Source: Haematococcus lacustris (taxonomy: Eukaryota > Chlorophyta > Chlorophyceae > Chlamydomonadales > Haematococcaceae). From it: a stretch of DNA of 64,000 bases. This document shows positions 50,308-62,259 of the stretch, piece after piece. The position numbers and the translations under genes are program-made. Location of the stretch: assembly GCA_030144725.1 (NCBI GenBank), contig JASKMD010000003.1, positions 2,748,991 to 2,812,990 on the forward strand, written 5' to 3'. The notes beneath the pieces are model-generated. The model worked only from the letters and a program-made list of their open reading frames with translations, made no database searches and had not been told where the DNA came from. Within the stretch, counting starts at the first letter, position 1; each line of letters starts with the position of its first letter.

Positions 50308-52083
50308 ATGCCGCTGCCCGTTCCAAAGCAGCACAAGCGGGAGTATGTGGAGTCTGCGCCACAGCATCAGGAGCGCTTGGCAGCTCAAATGACAGCCCTG
50401 CCGTCAGTTGTTCAAACAGCTATCAGCGAGGATTGGCAGCACCATGCTTGTGCCTCTGGTGCAACTAGACTAAAAGATTCCCCCCTAAAGCCACTTCAGG
50501 TGATGCAGGTGGAGTACATCAGCATGCAGGACCGATTCAAGCTGACCCCCTTGCGCTCCCTTGCGCTCCCTCCCTTGCGCTTCATGCAATCAGTCGATCA
50601 GTCCCAACCCTCTCTCATTCTTCTGCTGGCCTAGCAGCCAGACCCACGCTCAAACGTGGTATGATGTGAGAGTTTTGCGCTCCTATGCCCGGATGCAAGG
50701 GTGTGGTGTCTCCATGGAAGGTCAGCCATCGCTAGTCACCTGCGCTGTAGACTGCGCCATGCGCCACCCATGCGTATCATCAAGTGTGTTTGTGTGTGCT
50801 GTCATGTAGCCTTCCTGAAGGCCCTCAACGCCGCTCACCATCCTTTGGCCTTGTACCCACCTCAGCAGATCAGAACAGACAACTTCAGCCAGGCATTCTT
50901 TGACTACCTGCGGGCCATTGACCGGCTTCTATCCATGCCCAGATTGTAGCAACAGCGCTCAGACCTACAGGCCCAACTCCCCGGAGGAGCATTCAGTGAC
51001 CGTCCTATCTGTGCGCTCGTCCCAGGTAAGTGGTCGCATGCATCTGCTGCCATGCAGGAAATCTGTGTGTCATCATCATCATCATCATCATACGACAATG
51101 GGTGTGTATGTGTGTCTGTGTGTGTGTGTGTGCATGCTGCAGGTGTGCCACAAGATGGCTACGTGCATTGTGTTGCTGGCGATGCTTGCAACAAGCCCAG
51201 CAGCTATGCCGGTGTGGCCAAGGCCACCCGTGACCTAGAGCAGCACACAGATACCTACCTGGATCGTTCAGGGTTGGAGGGCGCAGTGCAACAGCTGCAT
51301 GACAGTGGGCAACTCTGTCTGGAGCATTTGCAGCGGCCAGAGCTACAGCAGAGGCAACAGGAGCTGGAGCAGACGCAGCGGTAGTAGCAGCAAGATTGGC
51401 AGGCGTGGACAGTGAGGCACATGACTGCTGAACCTCGCTGTCCTATTCCAGGCCTGAGACCAGCAACATAACAGCCGGCCAGCCTTGTGCAGTGTGGTGT
51501 GGTTGGCTTTGTGTGCTGCCATGGCGTGCCGCTACTAGCGCTGTACTGCAACATGCGCACAGCGGAGCAGTTTGTGTACTACCTCCTGGCATGGCATGCT
51601 GCATGCGACATGTTGCATCTCTCCAATGACTTTGCCTGCCAGTTCCAGGTAGGTTGTGCGCCATGGAGAAGCACCATGGCAGTGCTGAGGGTGAGAGCCC
51701 TCTCATTGCTCGAGGCCTGGTGCTCCTGGTCAAAGGTCAAGTCTCAAGGTGTGTGTGGCATGGCAAGGGTGCAAAGTATGCAGAGTGTTCAGGGTGAGGT
51801 GTGACACAGTTGGTTCAGCGCGGTGTGTTGTAGGTACCGTACCCAGGTGGAGCAGCTCACCACAATGTGCATGAGCTGGGGTTGCAACGCGAGCGTATGG
51901 GCCAGAGCGACAAGGATACACGCGCAGCAAGCAACGCCATCAAGGCAAAGCTTAGGACAGCTCGTCAGCTTCTCAAAGAGGCAGCACTCTACCAGGTGCT
52001 AGGGAGTGGTGAGGATGCAGCAGCTGTCAGCATCATAGAGGAGCAGCTCCAGGCCATGGTGAGGGGTGAGCCAGCTCCATGAG
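50308..52083 (+). pseudogene. KDZ-like transposase remnant, left arm
   Basis: Open segments in several frames, some ending at plausible splice donors, read PQDGYVHCVAGDACNKPSSY (about 51145), then VVGFVCCHGVPLLALYCNM and YYLLAWHAACDML with NDFACQFQ (51487-51649, donor gtaggt), then GGAAHHNVHELGLQRERMGQ (about 51850). The order HG(V/F)PL, a Met-rich turn, tyrosine-rich helix and a D-(I/F)-A-C motif is reminiscent of Kyakuja-Dileera-Zisupton transposases, which occur in green algae. The assignment is tentative. Frames are interrupted by stops (50634, 50949, 51384), some of which may lie in introns. Confidence 0.45.
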
Positions 52084-52599
52084 CTGAGGCATCCACAGAA
52101 ATCCCCCACGGCAAGCTGCTGCACTATGGGCGGCAGCTGCACCATTTGCGTGTCGAGCATAGCCGGCTGCTTGTCTGGCTGTAGCACATGATTGTTGTGT
52201 GCAAGGGGGCATGCGGTGAGCTTGAGGCGCATGGCGAGGCTGAGTCAGGGCAGCTGCAGCAGTCATTGCACATAGGGCGGTTGTTCTATATCAAACAACA
52301 CATGCAGCAGTACCAAGACATGCTAATCAAGGCTGAGGGCATGCACATGAGCTGAGGGCAGGGGCACTTGTAACACCCTTATTGTTCCCTTGTACCACTT
52401 GTAACACCCTTGTACCACTTGTAACACCCGTGTAATTCCTTGTAACATGGTGGTCATGTAATGCTATCCAACCAACCGCTTATGTGATCCCTAACCGTCG
52501 AGAGCTGCCCTAACTATACTTCATTCCAGAGTCACCCGGTCCCAACCTCTACATACCATGCATGTAACCAGCCGCATCCCTAGGTGCCTAGCTCCTAAG

Positions 52600-53575
52600 T
52601 GGAGTAGAAGCTCTTTATTGACAATAGACAAGGCTGGACATAGGCTAGACAAGGCTATCCAAGCCAAATAAGAATGGCCGCGCTCAAGTTCAAAACCTGT
52701 AGCCTAAACACTGTTAGCACCGCCTTGCCTCCTAGGCTTGATCCCTAGCTAGCCCAGCCCAGCCCATCCACTATAGGTACCATCCGTAGTCAGGCTAGCT
52801 GTGACACATTGGGTGTGGATCACTGCCAGGCCTGCACTTGCTAAGCATGACCGTGATGCATACATGCATAGGGGGTATGTAGCAAGTGGCTAGCACGTTT
52901 GCAACATTAGCGCATCACCGCGTGGTGGTGTTGTCCATACAAGGGGCATGTGGCGCACCATACCCTAGCATGTGGCTGGATCTGGTGAGCCTCCACTATA
53001 GGTACCATCCGTAGTCAGGCTAGCTGTGACACATTGGGTATGCATCACGGTATGCATTGGGTATGCATCACGGGTATGCATTGGGTATGCATCACGGTCA
53101 TGCTTAGCAAGTGCAGGCCTGGCAGTGATCCACACCCAATGTGTCACAGCTAGCCTGACTACGGATGGTACCTATAGTGGAGGCTCACCAGATCCAGCCA
53201 CATGCTAGGGTATGGTGCGCCACATGCCCCTTGTATGGACACCACCACCACGCGGTGATGCGCTAATGTTGCAAACGTGCTAGCCACTTGCTACATACCC
53301 CCTATGCATGTATGCATCACGGTCATGCTTAGCAAGTGCAGGCCTGGCAGTGATCCACACCCAATGTGTCACAGCTAGCCTGACTACGGATGGTACCTAT
53401 AGTGGATGGGCTGGGCTGGGCTAGCTAGGGATCAAGCCAAGGAGGCAAGGCGGTGCTAACAGTGTTTAGGCTACAGGTTTTGAACTTGAGCGCGGCCATT
53501 CTTATTTGGCTTGGATAGCCTTGTCTAGCCTATGTCCAGCCTTGTCTATTGTCAATAAAGAGCTTCTACTCCACT
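52600..53575. repeat. centre of the palindrome with nested inverted and direct repeats
   Basis: CTATAGGTACCATCCGTAGT occurs twice directly on the left (about 52772 and 52995) and twice inverted on the right (about 53160 and 53384). The central 70 bases (53035-53105) are imperfect copies of TATGCATCACGG/TATGCATTGGG. The centre is therefore a palindrome within the palindrome. Confidence 0.8.
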
Positions 53576-54090
53576 TAGGAGCTAGGCACCTAGGGATGCG
53601 GCTGGTTACATGCATGGTATGTAGAGGTTGGGACCGGGTGACTCTGGAATGAAGTATAGTTAGGGCAGCTCTCGACGGTTAGGGATCACATAAGCGGTTG
53701 GTTGGATAGCATTACATGACCACCATGTTACAAGGAATTACACGGGTGTTACAAGTGGTACAAGGGTGTTACAAGTGGTACAAGGGAACAATAAGGGTGT
53801 TACAAGTGCCCCTGCCCTCAGCTCATGTGCATGCCCTCAGCCTTGATTAGCATGTCTTGGTACTGCTGCATGTGTTGTTTGATATAGAACAACCGCCCTA
53901 TGTGCAATGACTGCTGCAGCTGCCCTGACTCAGCCTCGCCATGCGCCTCAAGCTCACCGCATGCCCCCTTGCACACAACAATCATGTGCTACAGCCAGAC
54001 AAGCAGCCGGCTATGCTCGACACGCAAATGGTGCAGCTGCCGCCCATAGTGCAGCAGCTTGCCGTGGGGGATTTCTGTGGATGCCTCAGC

Positions 54091-55867
54091 TCATGGAGCT
54101 GGCTCACCCCTCACCATGGCCTGGAGCTGCTCCTCTATGATGCTGACAGCTGCTGCATCCTCACCACTCCCTAGCACCTGGTAGAGTGCTGCCTCTTTGA
54201 GAAGCTGACGAGCTGTCCTAAGCTTTGCCTTGATGGCGTTGCTTGCTGCGCGTGTATCCTTGTCGCTCTGGCCCATACGCTCGTGTTGCAACCCCAGCTC
54301 ATGCACATTGTGGTGAGCTGCTCCACCTGGGTACGGTACCTACAACACACCGCGCTGAACCAACAATGTCACACCTCACCCTGAACACTCTGCATACTTT
54401 GCACCCTTGCCATGCCACACACACCTTGAGACTTGACCTTTGACCAGGAGCACCAGGCCTCGAGCAATGAGAGGGCTCTCACCCTCAGCACTGCCATGGT
54501 GCTTCTCCATGGCGCACAACCTACCTGGAACTGGCAGGCAAAGTCATTGGAGAGATGCAACATGTCGCATGCAGCATGCCATGCCAGGAGGTAGTACACA
54601 AACTGCTCCGCTGTGCGCATGTTGCAGTACAGCGCTAGTAGCGGCACGCCATGGCAGCACACAAAGCCAACCACATCACACTGCACAAGGCTGGCCGGCT
54701 GTTATGTTGCTGGTCTCAGGCCTGGAATAGGACAGCGAGGTTCAGCAGTCATGTGCCTCACTGTCCACGCCTGCCAATCTTGCTGCTACTACCGCTGCGT
54801 CTGCTCCAGCTCCTGTTGCCTCTGCTGTAGCTCTGGCCGCTGCAAATGCTCCAGACAGAGTTGCCCACTGTCATGCAGCTGTTGCACTGCGCCCTCCAAC
54901 CCTGAACGATCCAGGTAGGTATCTGTGTGCTGCTCTAGGTCACGGGTGGCCTTGGCCACACCGGCATAGCTGCTGGGCTTGTTGCAAGCATCGCCAGCAA
55001 CACAATGCACGTAGCCATCTTGTGGCACACCTGCAGCATGCACACACACACACACACAGACACACATACACACCCATTGTCGTATGATGATGATGATGAT
55101 GATGACACACAGATTTCCTGCATGGCAGCAGATGCATGCGACCACTTACCTGGGACGAGCGCACAGATAGGACGGTCACTGAATGCTCCTCCGGGGAGTT
55201 GGGCCTGTAGGTCTGAGCGCTGTTGCTACAATCTGGGCATGGATAAAAGCCGGTCAATGGCCCGCAGGTAGTCAAAGAATGCCTGGCTGAAGTTGTCTGT
55301 TCTGATCTGCTGAGGTGGGTACAAGGCCAAAGGATGGTGAGCGGCGTTGAGGGCCTTCAGGAAGGCTACATGACAGCACACACAAACACACTTGATGATA
55401 CGCATGGGTGGCGCATGGCGCAGTCTACAGCGCAGGTGACTAGCGATGGCTGACCTTCCATGGAGACACCACACCCTTGCAACCGGGCATAGGAGCGCAA
55501 AACTCTCACATCATACCACGTTTGAGCGTGGGTCTGGCTGCTAGGCCAGCAGAAGAATGAGAGAGGGTTGGGACTGATCGACTGATTGCATGAAGCGCAA
55601 GGGAGGGAGCGCAAGGGAGCGCAAGGGGGTCAGCTTGAATCGGTCCTGCATGCTGATGTACTCCACCTGCATCACCTGAAGTGGCTTTAGGGGGGAATCT
55701 TTTAGTCTAGTTGCACCAGAGGCACAAGCATGGTGCTGCCAATCCTCGCTGATAGCTGTTTGAACAACTGACGGCAGGGCTGTCATTTGAGCTGCCAAGC
55801 GCTCCTGATGCTGTGGCGCAGACTCCACATACTCCCGCTTGTGCTGCTTTGGAACGGGCAGCGGCAT
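54091..55867 (-). pseudogene. KDZ-like transposase remnant, right arm
   Basis: Mirror copy of the left-arm remnant, read on the minus strand, with the same motifs (VVGFVCCHGVPLLALYCNM, DACNKPSSY, HNVHELGLQHERMGQ) and only a few substitutions, such as Arg to His in the last motif. It shares the interruptions of the left copy, so the coding region was broken before the arms were duplicated, or has been homogenised since. Confidence 0.45.
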
Positions 55868-56325
55868 CTCACCGCTCCCTGCGCTCCTGCCAAGGCAAAA
55901 AAGCTGCAGAACGCAGGTGCTGCTCCTGCTGCGGTTTTCTTGTCTGGCGCTGTGTCATTCGCTAGTTTTGGGTGTTGTGGGGGATTTGGCCTGCGTTGTG
56001 GGGGATGCGGCTTGCCTTGTCTACATCCCCTGTAACCGCTCCCTTGGCAAGTCTCTTTTGGGCTGCGCGCTTGAGCTTATCGAAATAAGAACGGTCCAGG
56101 CGGGTGTTGGGCTGCGTTTGCTGGGCAGTAACCGCCCGCCCCTAACCACCTCTGGGCAGTCAAGGTTGCGCGTCAAAGCATGCGGAGGAAGCCAGGAGGC
56201 TGTAGTGTGGGTTGCTAGTCGCTCGTGCTTGTCGAGTAGCGCGGATGGGCAATTTAAAACTTCCCCCATCTACAGCCAACAAACTTCCCCCGTACAGGGG
56301 GAACTTTTACCGGGAGACTTGATTG

Positions 56326-59300
56326 CGTGTTCTGGCGCCACGCAGACACTCTTAGCAGCCGCTGTTGGCAGCTTGGAACCAGCGCGGCATGAACGGCGCA
56401 TCCAAACTAATTTCTAAACCAGCATGCAACAGCGCATTCTTCAACACGGGTTCAGTCCACATGTGACAGCAAATTCAAGGTGGTCTTACTAGTAATGCCT
56501 GTGGCTCCTGCGCAGCCCAACGCAGCTAAAGTCAGTCAAAAAGATGCAGAACTTGAGGAGAAATCTGTGTTACCGCCCACACATGAAACGGCTCACACAT
56601 CAGGACAACGCGATTCTGTCCTTACAGTCAGAGCCTCCCAACTCTCTTGAAAAGAGGGTGTGTCCTTTACACCAGATTTATTTCTCGCTCAGGATGCCGA
56701 TTGAGCATCGAAGCACACCAGTGTGTAGAGGACTCGCTTGGCTACACGGAATGCCTGTCCTCAGCTCTATTAAATTTGTACATGATGCACTACCTGGGCG
56801 TGAACCTGGCACACATTTTGTGGGCAGATATCACCATGCACGCCCCCTCCACCCTCGACCTTCTTGATGGTGCCGTGATGACGCAAACGCAAGTATGTGT
56901 GCAATCGCGCTTTGTGTTGCGATGGCCGGAACCGCGAGTTTGAAACGTAAGAAGCTGAAATGCTTCTTTAACGCACCCACACCACTCTAGTTTCTGCGCC
57001 CTAGCTTTGAAGTATGCTCATAGCTCCCATTAGAAGCTATTGCAGTGTATTACATCTGCCCTGCGCAGCTTGGGAAGCTCCTGGTATTACGGTGCGTAGA
57101 AGTCTTATTTCTAGGCAGGAAGTGCATCAAACGCCGTGCTGACCTCCTTCATAGATGCAAGAGGTGTGCCTCGAGCATCTCTACCTTGCTCAATAGCGTT
57201 ATCCTTAGGATTGACATCCATAGATACACCAGACATATCTACCATGCTCATGTCTGATTCACTCCATTATCTCGCGCTCATCAGGCTGCGACGAAGGTAG
57301 AGATTGTTCAGGTTCCTTCCAGCTACCACCAGCGTTCATCAGCGGCACAAATGATGCAGATTTGCGGCCATTTTAAGCGATGGGCCGACGCAATCAGCGT
57401 AGTAAGTATAGGATAGGAATAGGAATATAGGATAGGATAGGAATAGGAAGGATAGGAAAGCATAGGACAGCAGAGGATAGCTGAGGATACCATAGGAAAG
57501 CCTAATAATGCATAGGAAGCTCTCATCATTCATCAGCCCTCTCAATAATGTCGTCGAAGGAGAGACCAGAAAAAAACAGTTCCTTCAGTCATGCTGCCTG
57601 CAGCTCATAGTATATGCTTTGATGTGGTGGAGGAGGAGGGCCATTGCAACGCTTAAGCATGTTGCGAGCGAGCTGCGACAGCCCGATGCGAGATGCGAGC
57701 CACCCCGTTACCGAACATAACCGCCCGCCCTCGCGCAAGCGCTGTTGTAAACCGTACCTACTGGCACCCGCGTTAGAAAGAACGCCGCATCCATATACAT
57801 TTACCTTGCCACCTGGACACTTGTCGACACTGGTGGGCGCCCAGGCCGTGCAGGCCCTTTGATGCAGTAGGCATATCGGGAAGGCTCGCTGATCAAGGCT
57901 GTGTAGCGCGGCATCAAATGGCTCACGGTACATTTTGACAAACAGACCTTGTGGGACCTGACTATGTGCACCCTTCACCTTTGATTACAGTAGACTATCT
58001 GGCCTGATAGTCAAACTGACCGCGGGACCCTTCATACTCACGCCTTTTCTGCTCGTTTCGCTGTCTACGCCCCGTATTCGTTGTAGCTAGAGCATGTGTG
58101 CATATGCGCAGTCTTCGTTCTGTCGCTAAAGCGGTTTCGGACGTCACCACCGGTTCGGTCCACGGTGCTCTCGGTCCACGGTCCACCAGCTGTCAAATGC
58201 ACTCCCACTCCCACCTGGCCCGACTCGCACCCCTAGGCAAGGCAAGGCCTCTACACTTCATAGCAAAGCACCCAAGCAACACCACTATTCACATCCACAT
58301 TGACCACTTGCATGCGCTGCCTGTACCAAGATGCCATGGCCTAGGTGCCACTGCCAAACCCCTTGCCCTCTCAATCAGACGTCCCTGTACTAGCATGGTT
58401 AGAGGCAGTAGAGGCGGAGGCAGCTTGCTTTAGCCTTTGCTTTAGCGACAACTTGTGTCATGCATGCCGCGACGTGCATACCACATTGGTTGGGTACAAT
58501 AGATGAGCAACATATACTTGATGGCAAACACTGTAAGTTACAGCACGTTAGGAACCCACACAAGGAGCCCCACAGAACTGGCAGTGCATCATTTGACGTC
58601 CTGGTTGGACAGGAAACCGGCCGAGAAAAGTGCATTTTTCACGCGACACGACTTGTACGCTGTTCGGGAGCAGGGACAGGCCACACGCCATACAAACACT
58701 CTCAAATATGTCATCAGCACTAGCACTAGCACTGGAACACATGTCAGGGGGGTACTGCGCCCGACAAAAATTCAAACATTTGAAAAGCTTGGCCACCGAG
58801 CGCGATAGCTGATCTCTGATCACAGCCACACTTAGTAAGCTACTCCCAACACAACGCGACCTAATCTCTCAGCACCCCCGCCCGCCCCGGAACAGGTGCA
58901 CATCAGCCCGAGCAGCCCGCTAGCTTCGCGTTGATGAGCTACACCGCCCTGCGCAAGAATTGCTGTAAAATCTTAAACGGCTGACGGCTTAAGCGGTGTA
59001 AGCCACATCATCATTAAAGACCGGTAAGATGTTATCAGGGGTGCAGCCAATGGCGGGGGTGACCAGTTACGTTATGTGCTTGCCGCCCAATACTGTTATT
59101 GTCCTGGTGTTGTGCCTGCCAATTGTTGGTGTTGTCCTGGTGTCAGGCGTTCCCAACTACCTGAAAACCACTCCCTATGATAGGAAGCCCGTATCTCCGC
59201 AGCCACTCAGCCAAAAAACATTTGCAAACACTGCGTTGAACAGAGGAGACTCATGGTTGCGAGATGGTAGACGCAGCAAAAACTATCTCGCTCTCAGCGG

Positions 59301-60672
59301 TGCTCAGTGCCTGCCATAAGATCGACATTTGAATTCATGCGATTACGCCCCATGCGAGGCGCGCCGCACTAGCACGCTTCGCCACACTGTTGTGAGTGGC
59401 ATGTGCAACACGCAGCAGCAGTCGGAACATGTTTTGCTTTTGGCATGTCGACGCGAGGACGGTTGACTAGATACCACTATTAGCTTTTGGAGCTGCTGTT
59501 GGCGCTAGTGCATTCCCGGTTGCTCTACTACGCGTAAACAAGGTGCTAGGTGCAGTACGTGGTGTTTTCTCACCTTGTTGTGCTGCCATCGACTTGTTAG
59601 CTACCGCTGCCAGCAGTTGATGATGGAGAGGGGGTGCACCAGCAGGCACAGCCAGCTTAGGCGTGGTGCCTGCGGGTGTCAGCTGTTGCTGAGGGGGCGT
59701 AGCTGCAGCAATCTTCACACGCATGTTAGTGCACACGTGGCTTAGTAGCTTGGGTACCCTCCATCTGATGTGTACCTCCTGCTTGTGAAACTGGAGGTAT
59801 GTCTGATATGGCTACGGTACGGCTGGGCTGAGCTGCTCTGCCATGCTGCCCATGGGCCGGCCACGGCTATCCAGCCTTCTGTAGCCAGCCTCTACACACC
59901 GCTTCAACACCTCCATTGAGACGGGGTGTTGCTCCAAGACCAACAGCTGCTGCCTCGGCTTGCAGGTGAGTGGGGAGTGATGGGGTGGGCGTTTGTGCCA
60001 GTCGATATGCACTTGCCCCTAGAGGCTGCGTCGAGCAGCCCGTAGGGAGTGATGGGTAGCTGCCGCTCTGCTGGGCTGGTATCGGTGCGCTGTCCGCAGG
60101 TCGTCTAGGTCGCCCTGCAACCCATCCATGGTGCCCATTAGGGACTGTTCCACATCCCGCAGCCGCTATACCTTAGCCTGTGCCCTGCCCACCGCAGCCT
60201 TCATACCACTAGGGCAGTGGCGGTTGTCTGCCTTGGTAGAGCTATCTAAGCCTTCGGATGCACACGGAGAGCTTTGCTCGGCCTCTTGCCCATATCTCGC
60301 ATGGGGTAGGGGGGAGTGGGAGTGGGTGGGAAGAGGGGAGATCTGCGGAGATGGGATGGGCGGGGAGTAGGGTTAGGTGGACTGGAAGGGGGTGGTGGAA
60401 GGGGGTGCCTATACATCATACACTTGCAGCCACCAATTGATTTGCCTTTGGAGTGGTCCCAATCATCGTGCGTTATCCAATACATATGTGCCTTTGTTGT
60501 CGTGATGCACGTAAGATTCGTCTTGGAGAAAGTTTGGCTGGCCTCAAATGCAGACGCAAAAAACAACAAAGATGTTGAGGAGTGGGTGGGTTTGCTAGCC
60601 CGGCGATGTAGCGTTGCCGTCAACACTCTAGGGTATCCTCACATCCTCGCCAAGCAGCCTGCACCAACAGAG
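56326..60672. other. region without a recognised gene
   Basis: Open frames are short and match nothing I know. Minus-strand frames at 59467-59736 (Ala/Pro/Gln-rich) and 59812-60012 (HIDWHKRPP) could be remnants of a LINE upstream region. No RNA gene seen. Confidence 0.5.
57395..57505. repeat. imperfect ATAGGA minisatellite
   Basis: About fifteen degenerate units of AGGATAGGAAT type. No coding content. Confidence 0.8.
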
Positions 60673-60995
60673 TTGTCAAAGTGGCTGTGGAGCCTCCTAT
60701 CGCCAATGAAGTTGCTGCCATCTCCCAACCATCATGACTTTTGTCTTTGCATAGTCAGCTTAAGTGCCCCACTTCACAGCCACCTTGTCAAGTGTGCCCA
60801 TGACTGTGGGTAAGTGCTCACGGCTATCAGCAATGAATAGTACGTCACCAGCATGCCGCAGCAAGGAGGCAAGCGCCTATTACCTCATGTGAGGTAAGTG
60901 GCAGTGCCAGTAGCGCTTTGACCCAGTCCACTATCCAAAGTCAAAGTCTCCCACCTCAACTGCTTTGCACCGCTGCTCCACTGAGCGGGTCAGGC
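60673..60995 (-). pseudogene. LINE reverse-transcriptase fragment, copy 1
   Basis: On the minus strand the sequence reads LRHAGDVLFIADSREHL, then LDKVAVKWGT, a stop, and ADYAKTKVMMVG. This is the palm motif C region of a non-LTR reverse transcriptase (Y-A-D-D-V-L-I-A-x-S...L...W-G...K-T-K-V-M), with the YADD core decayed to HAGD. Internal stops show it is dead. The same 323 bases recur at 63678-64000. Confidence 0.65.
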
Positions 60996-61350
60996 CTTCC
61001 ATTGAACATTACACAAGGTTATGGACACGGGTCAGCCATGCACTCTGGTGATCATTGGGAACCAGTCAGAGGCGGCACTGTTGCCTCCTACCTGACCACT
61101 ACTCTGAGCTCTACTTGAGGCGCTTCTGTTGATAAGTTATGTATGTATTGATCTTGCACGGCATGTTACCACCCAGCCTGTGTGACTGCAGCGACACATG
61201 GGCCGACCATGTGCAACAAAAGCTTGCTTGCCACTCCCAGCTCATGTGTTGACACACTTCCCACACTGAAGCTTTGCTATGGCATCACGTGATTGTGCAT
61301 GGACAGGTTTGCTTACGACAAGACAAGGGTATGATTGCGAACAAAGATTC

Positions 61351-61354
61351 AAAA
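61351..61354 (-). terminator. Pol III terminator TTTT of permuted tRNA copy 1
   Basis: On the transcribed (minus) strand, TTTT comes 12 bases after the end of the 5' half. This is where RNA polymerase III would stop if the 3' half is transcribed first. Confidence 0.6.
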
Positions 61355-61366
61355 CGGAGGACAACT

Positions 61367-61454
61367 CCCTAAGCGAGAATCATACCACTAGACCAAGTTC
61401 CCTATTAACCAGGGGAGAGGGGAACTACGGGAATTGAACCCGTGACCTCTCGCA
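61367..61454 (-). tRNA. circularly permuted tRNA-Pro(AGG), copy 1
   Basis: Read on the minus strand, the 3' half comes first (61454-61419: TGCGAG anticodon-stem strand, variable AGGTC, T arm ACGGG-TTCAATT-CCCGT, acceptor AGTTCCC, discriminator C). A 16-base spacer (61418-61403) follows, then the 5' half (61402-61367: acceptor GGGAACT, D arm GGTCTAGTGGTATGAT, anticodon stem CTCGC, TTAGGG). Joined 5' half to 3' half, this gives a perfect 7-bp acceptor stem, a CTCGC/GCGAG anticodon stem, loop TTAGGGT with anticodon AGG, and a perfect T stem: a normal eukaryotic tRNA-Pro. The break falls between positions 37 and 38, the canonical tRNA intron site. No conventional 5' half lies upstream. Confidence 0.85.
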
Positions 61455-62152
61455 TGTCAGTGTGTCCAATGCTCGTGGTTGTGATGCCGTGAGATGCTGA
61501 ACTCAATGCTACAACTCCCGCAACCCGGCACAGGCAGGGACACCAATACTCTAGGCTGACCGCTCACCCGTGCTGTGAAGAGCTGTGCGCACGAAGCAGG
61601 CTAATGTGACGAACAGGACCATCTAGGCAAACACAACCAAGGCCCGCTTGCTTACCTTGACAATGGAGACGCATGCACAACCAATGTCACCGATTGATGC
61701 ATGTTGTCGCCACCACGATGTTCAAGCTTGAGGACGTCCTGCAAGGTTCGGCACGGTTCGAGAATAGAAGCGGCATGCATCACGACTGCCTTGGTATCTG
61801 CTAACACTGTGCGTGTGAGCCTTCGAATTGGAGCTTTCATGTAGGACCGAGGCATGTTGTCGACCCCTTGCTGTGCGCACCCCTTCATTCTCTACATGGC
61901 ACTGCCTTGTGTGGACTTACCACATAGGCTCACCTTCTGATGTTGCCCCGCAACGGCCTTGGTCCCCAGTGCAATCGCATGCTTTACAACCTGCGTGATG
62001 AGCATGGGCAGGTTTTGCATGGATCAACCTCATCAGTAATGGCGATAGCTTGGCTTTTCCGTGCACTTTGCAACAATCACATTGTTTGCCCATGTTCAAG
62101 CGAGCAAAAGCCTATGTTGCCACGGAGTGCGAAAGATCGGCGTCGCACGAGC

Positions 62153-62156
62153 AAAA
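62153..62156 (-). terminator. Pol III terminator TTTT of permuted tRNA copy 2
   Basis: On the minus strand, TTTT comes seven bases after the end of the 5' half of the second permuted tRNA. Confidence 0.6.
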
Positions 62157-62163
62157 GGCACCT

Positions 62164-62250
62164 CCCTAAGCGAGAATCATACCACTAGACCAAGTTCCCT
62201 GGGATCAGGGGAGAGGGGAACTACGGGAATTGAACCCGTGACCTCTCGCA
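62164..62250 (-). tRNA. circularly permuted tRNA-Pro(AGG), copy 2
   Basis: Same layout as copy 1, 797 bases away: 3' half 62250-62215, a 15-base spacer 62214-62200, 5' half 62199-62164. Both halves are identical in sequence to copy 1, while the spacer and outer flanks differ. Conservation of only the tRNA halves, with diverged surroundings, argues for selection on a functional tRNA. Anticodon AGG; acceptor, anticodon and T stems are perfect when the halves are joined 5' to 3'. Confidence 0.85.
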
Positions 62251-62259
62251 TGCCAGTGT

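Larger units (their letters stand above)
49850..56325. mobile_element. 6.5-kb palindromic element (arms about 3.2 kb)
   Basis: Left-arm positions x and right-arm positions (106175 minus x) are complementary along almost the whole length. The outer ends are CAATCAAGTCTCCCGG and its complement, and homology stops abruptly at 49850 and 56325. The arms differ at scattered single bases (for example an A/T change near 50697 and 55478) and by small repeat-length changes, so they are old enough to have diverged. Both arms carry the same transposase-like gene remnant. No clear target duplication. It reads either as a transposon with giant inverted repeats or as a head-to-head inverted duplication of one. 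Confidence 0.85.

Noticed and set aside
61367..62250. A conventional tRNA-Pro made from the 5' half of copy 2 and the 3' half of copy 1 with a roughly 710-base intron
   Set aside because: It would leave two orphan halves with perfect structure. The intron would be far longer than nuclear tRNA introns, and the local order with TTTT after each 5' half fits permutation better.
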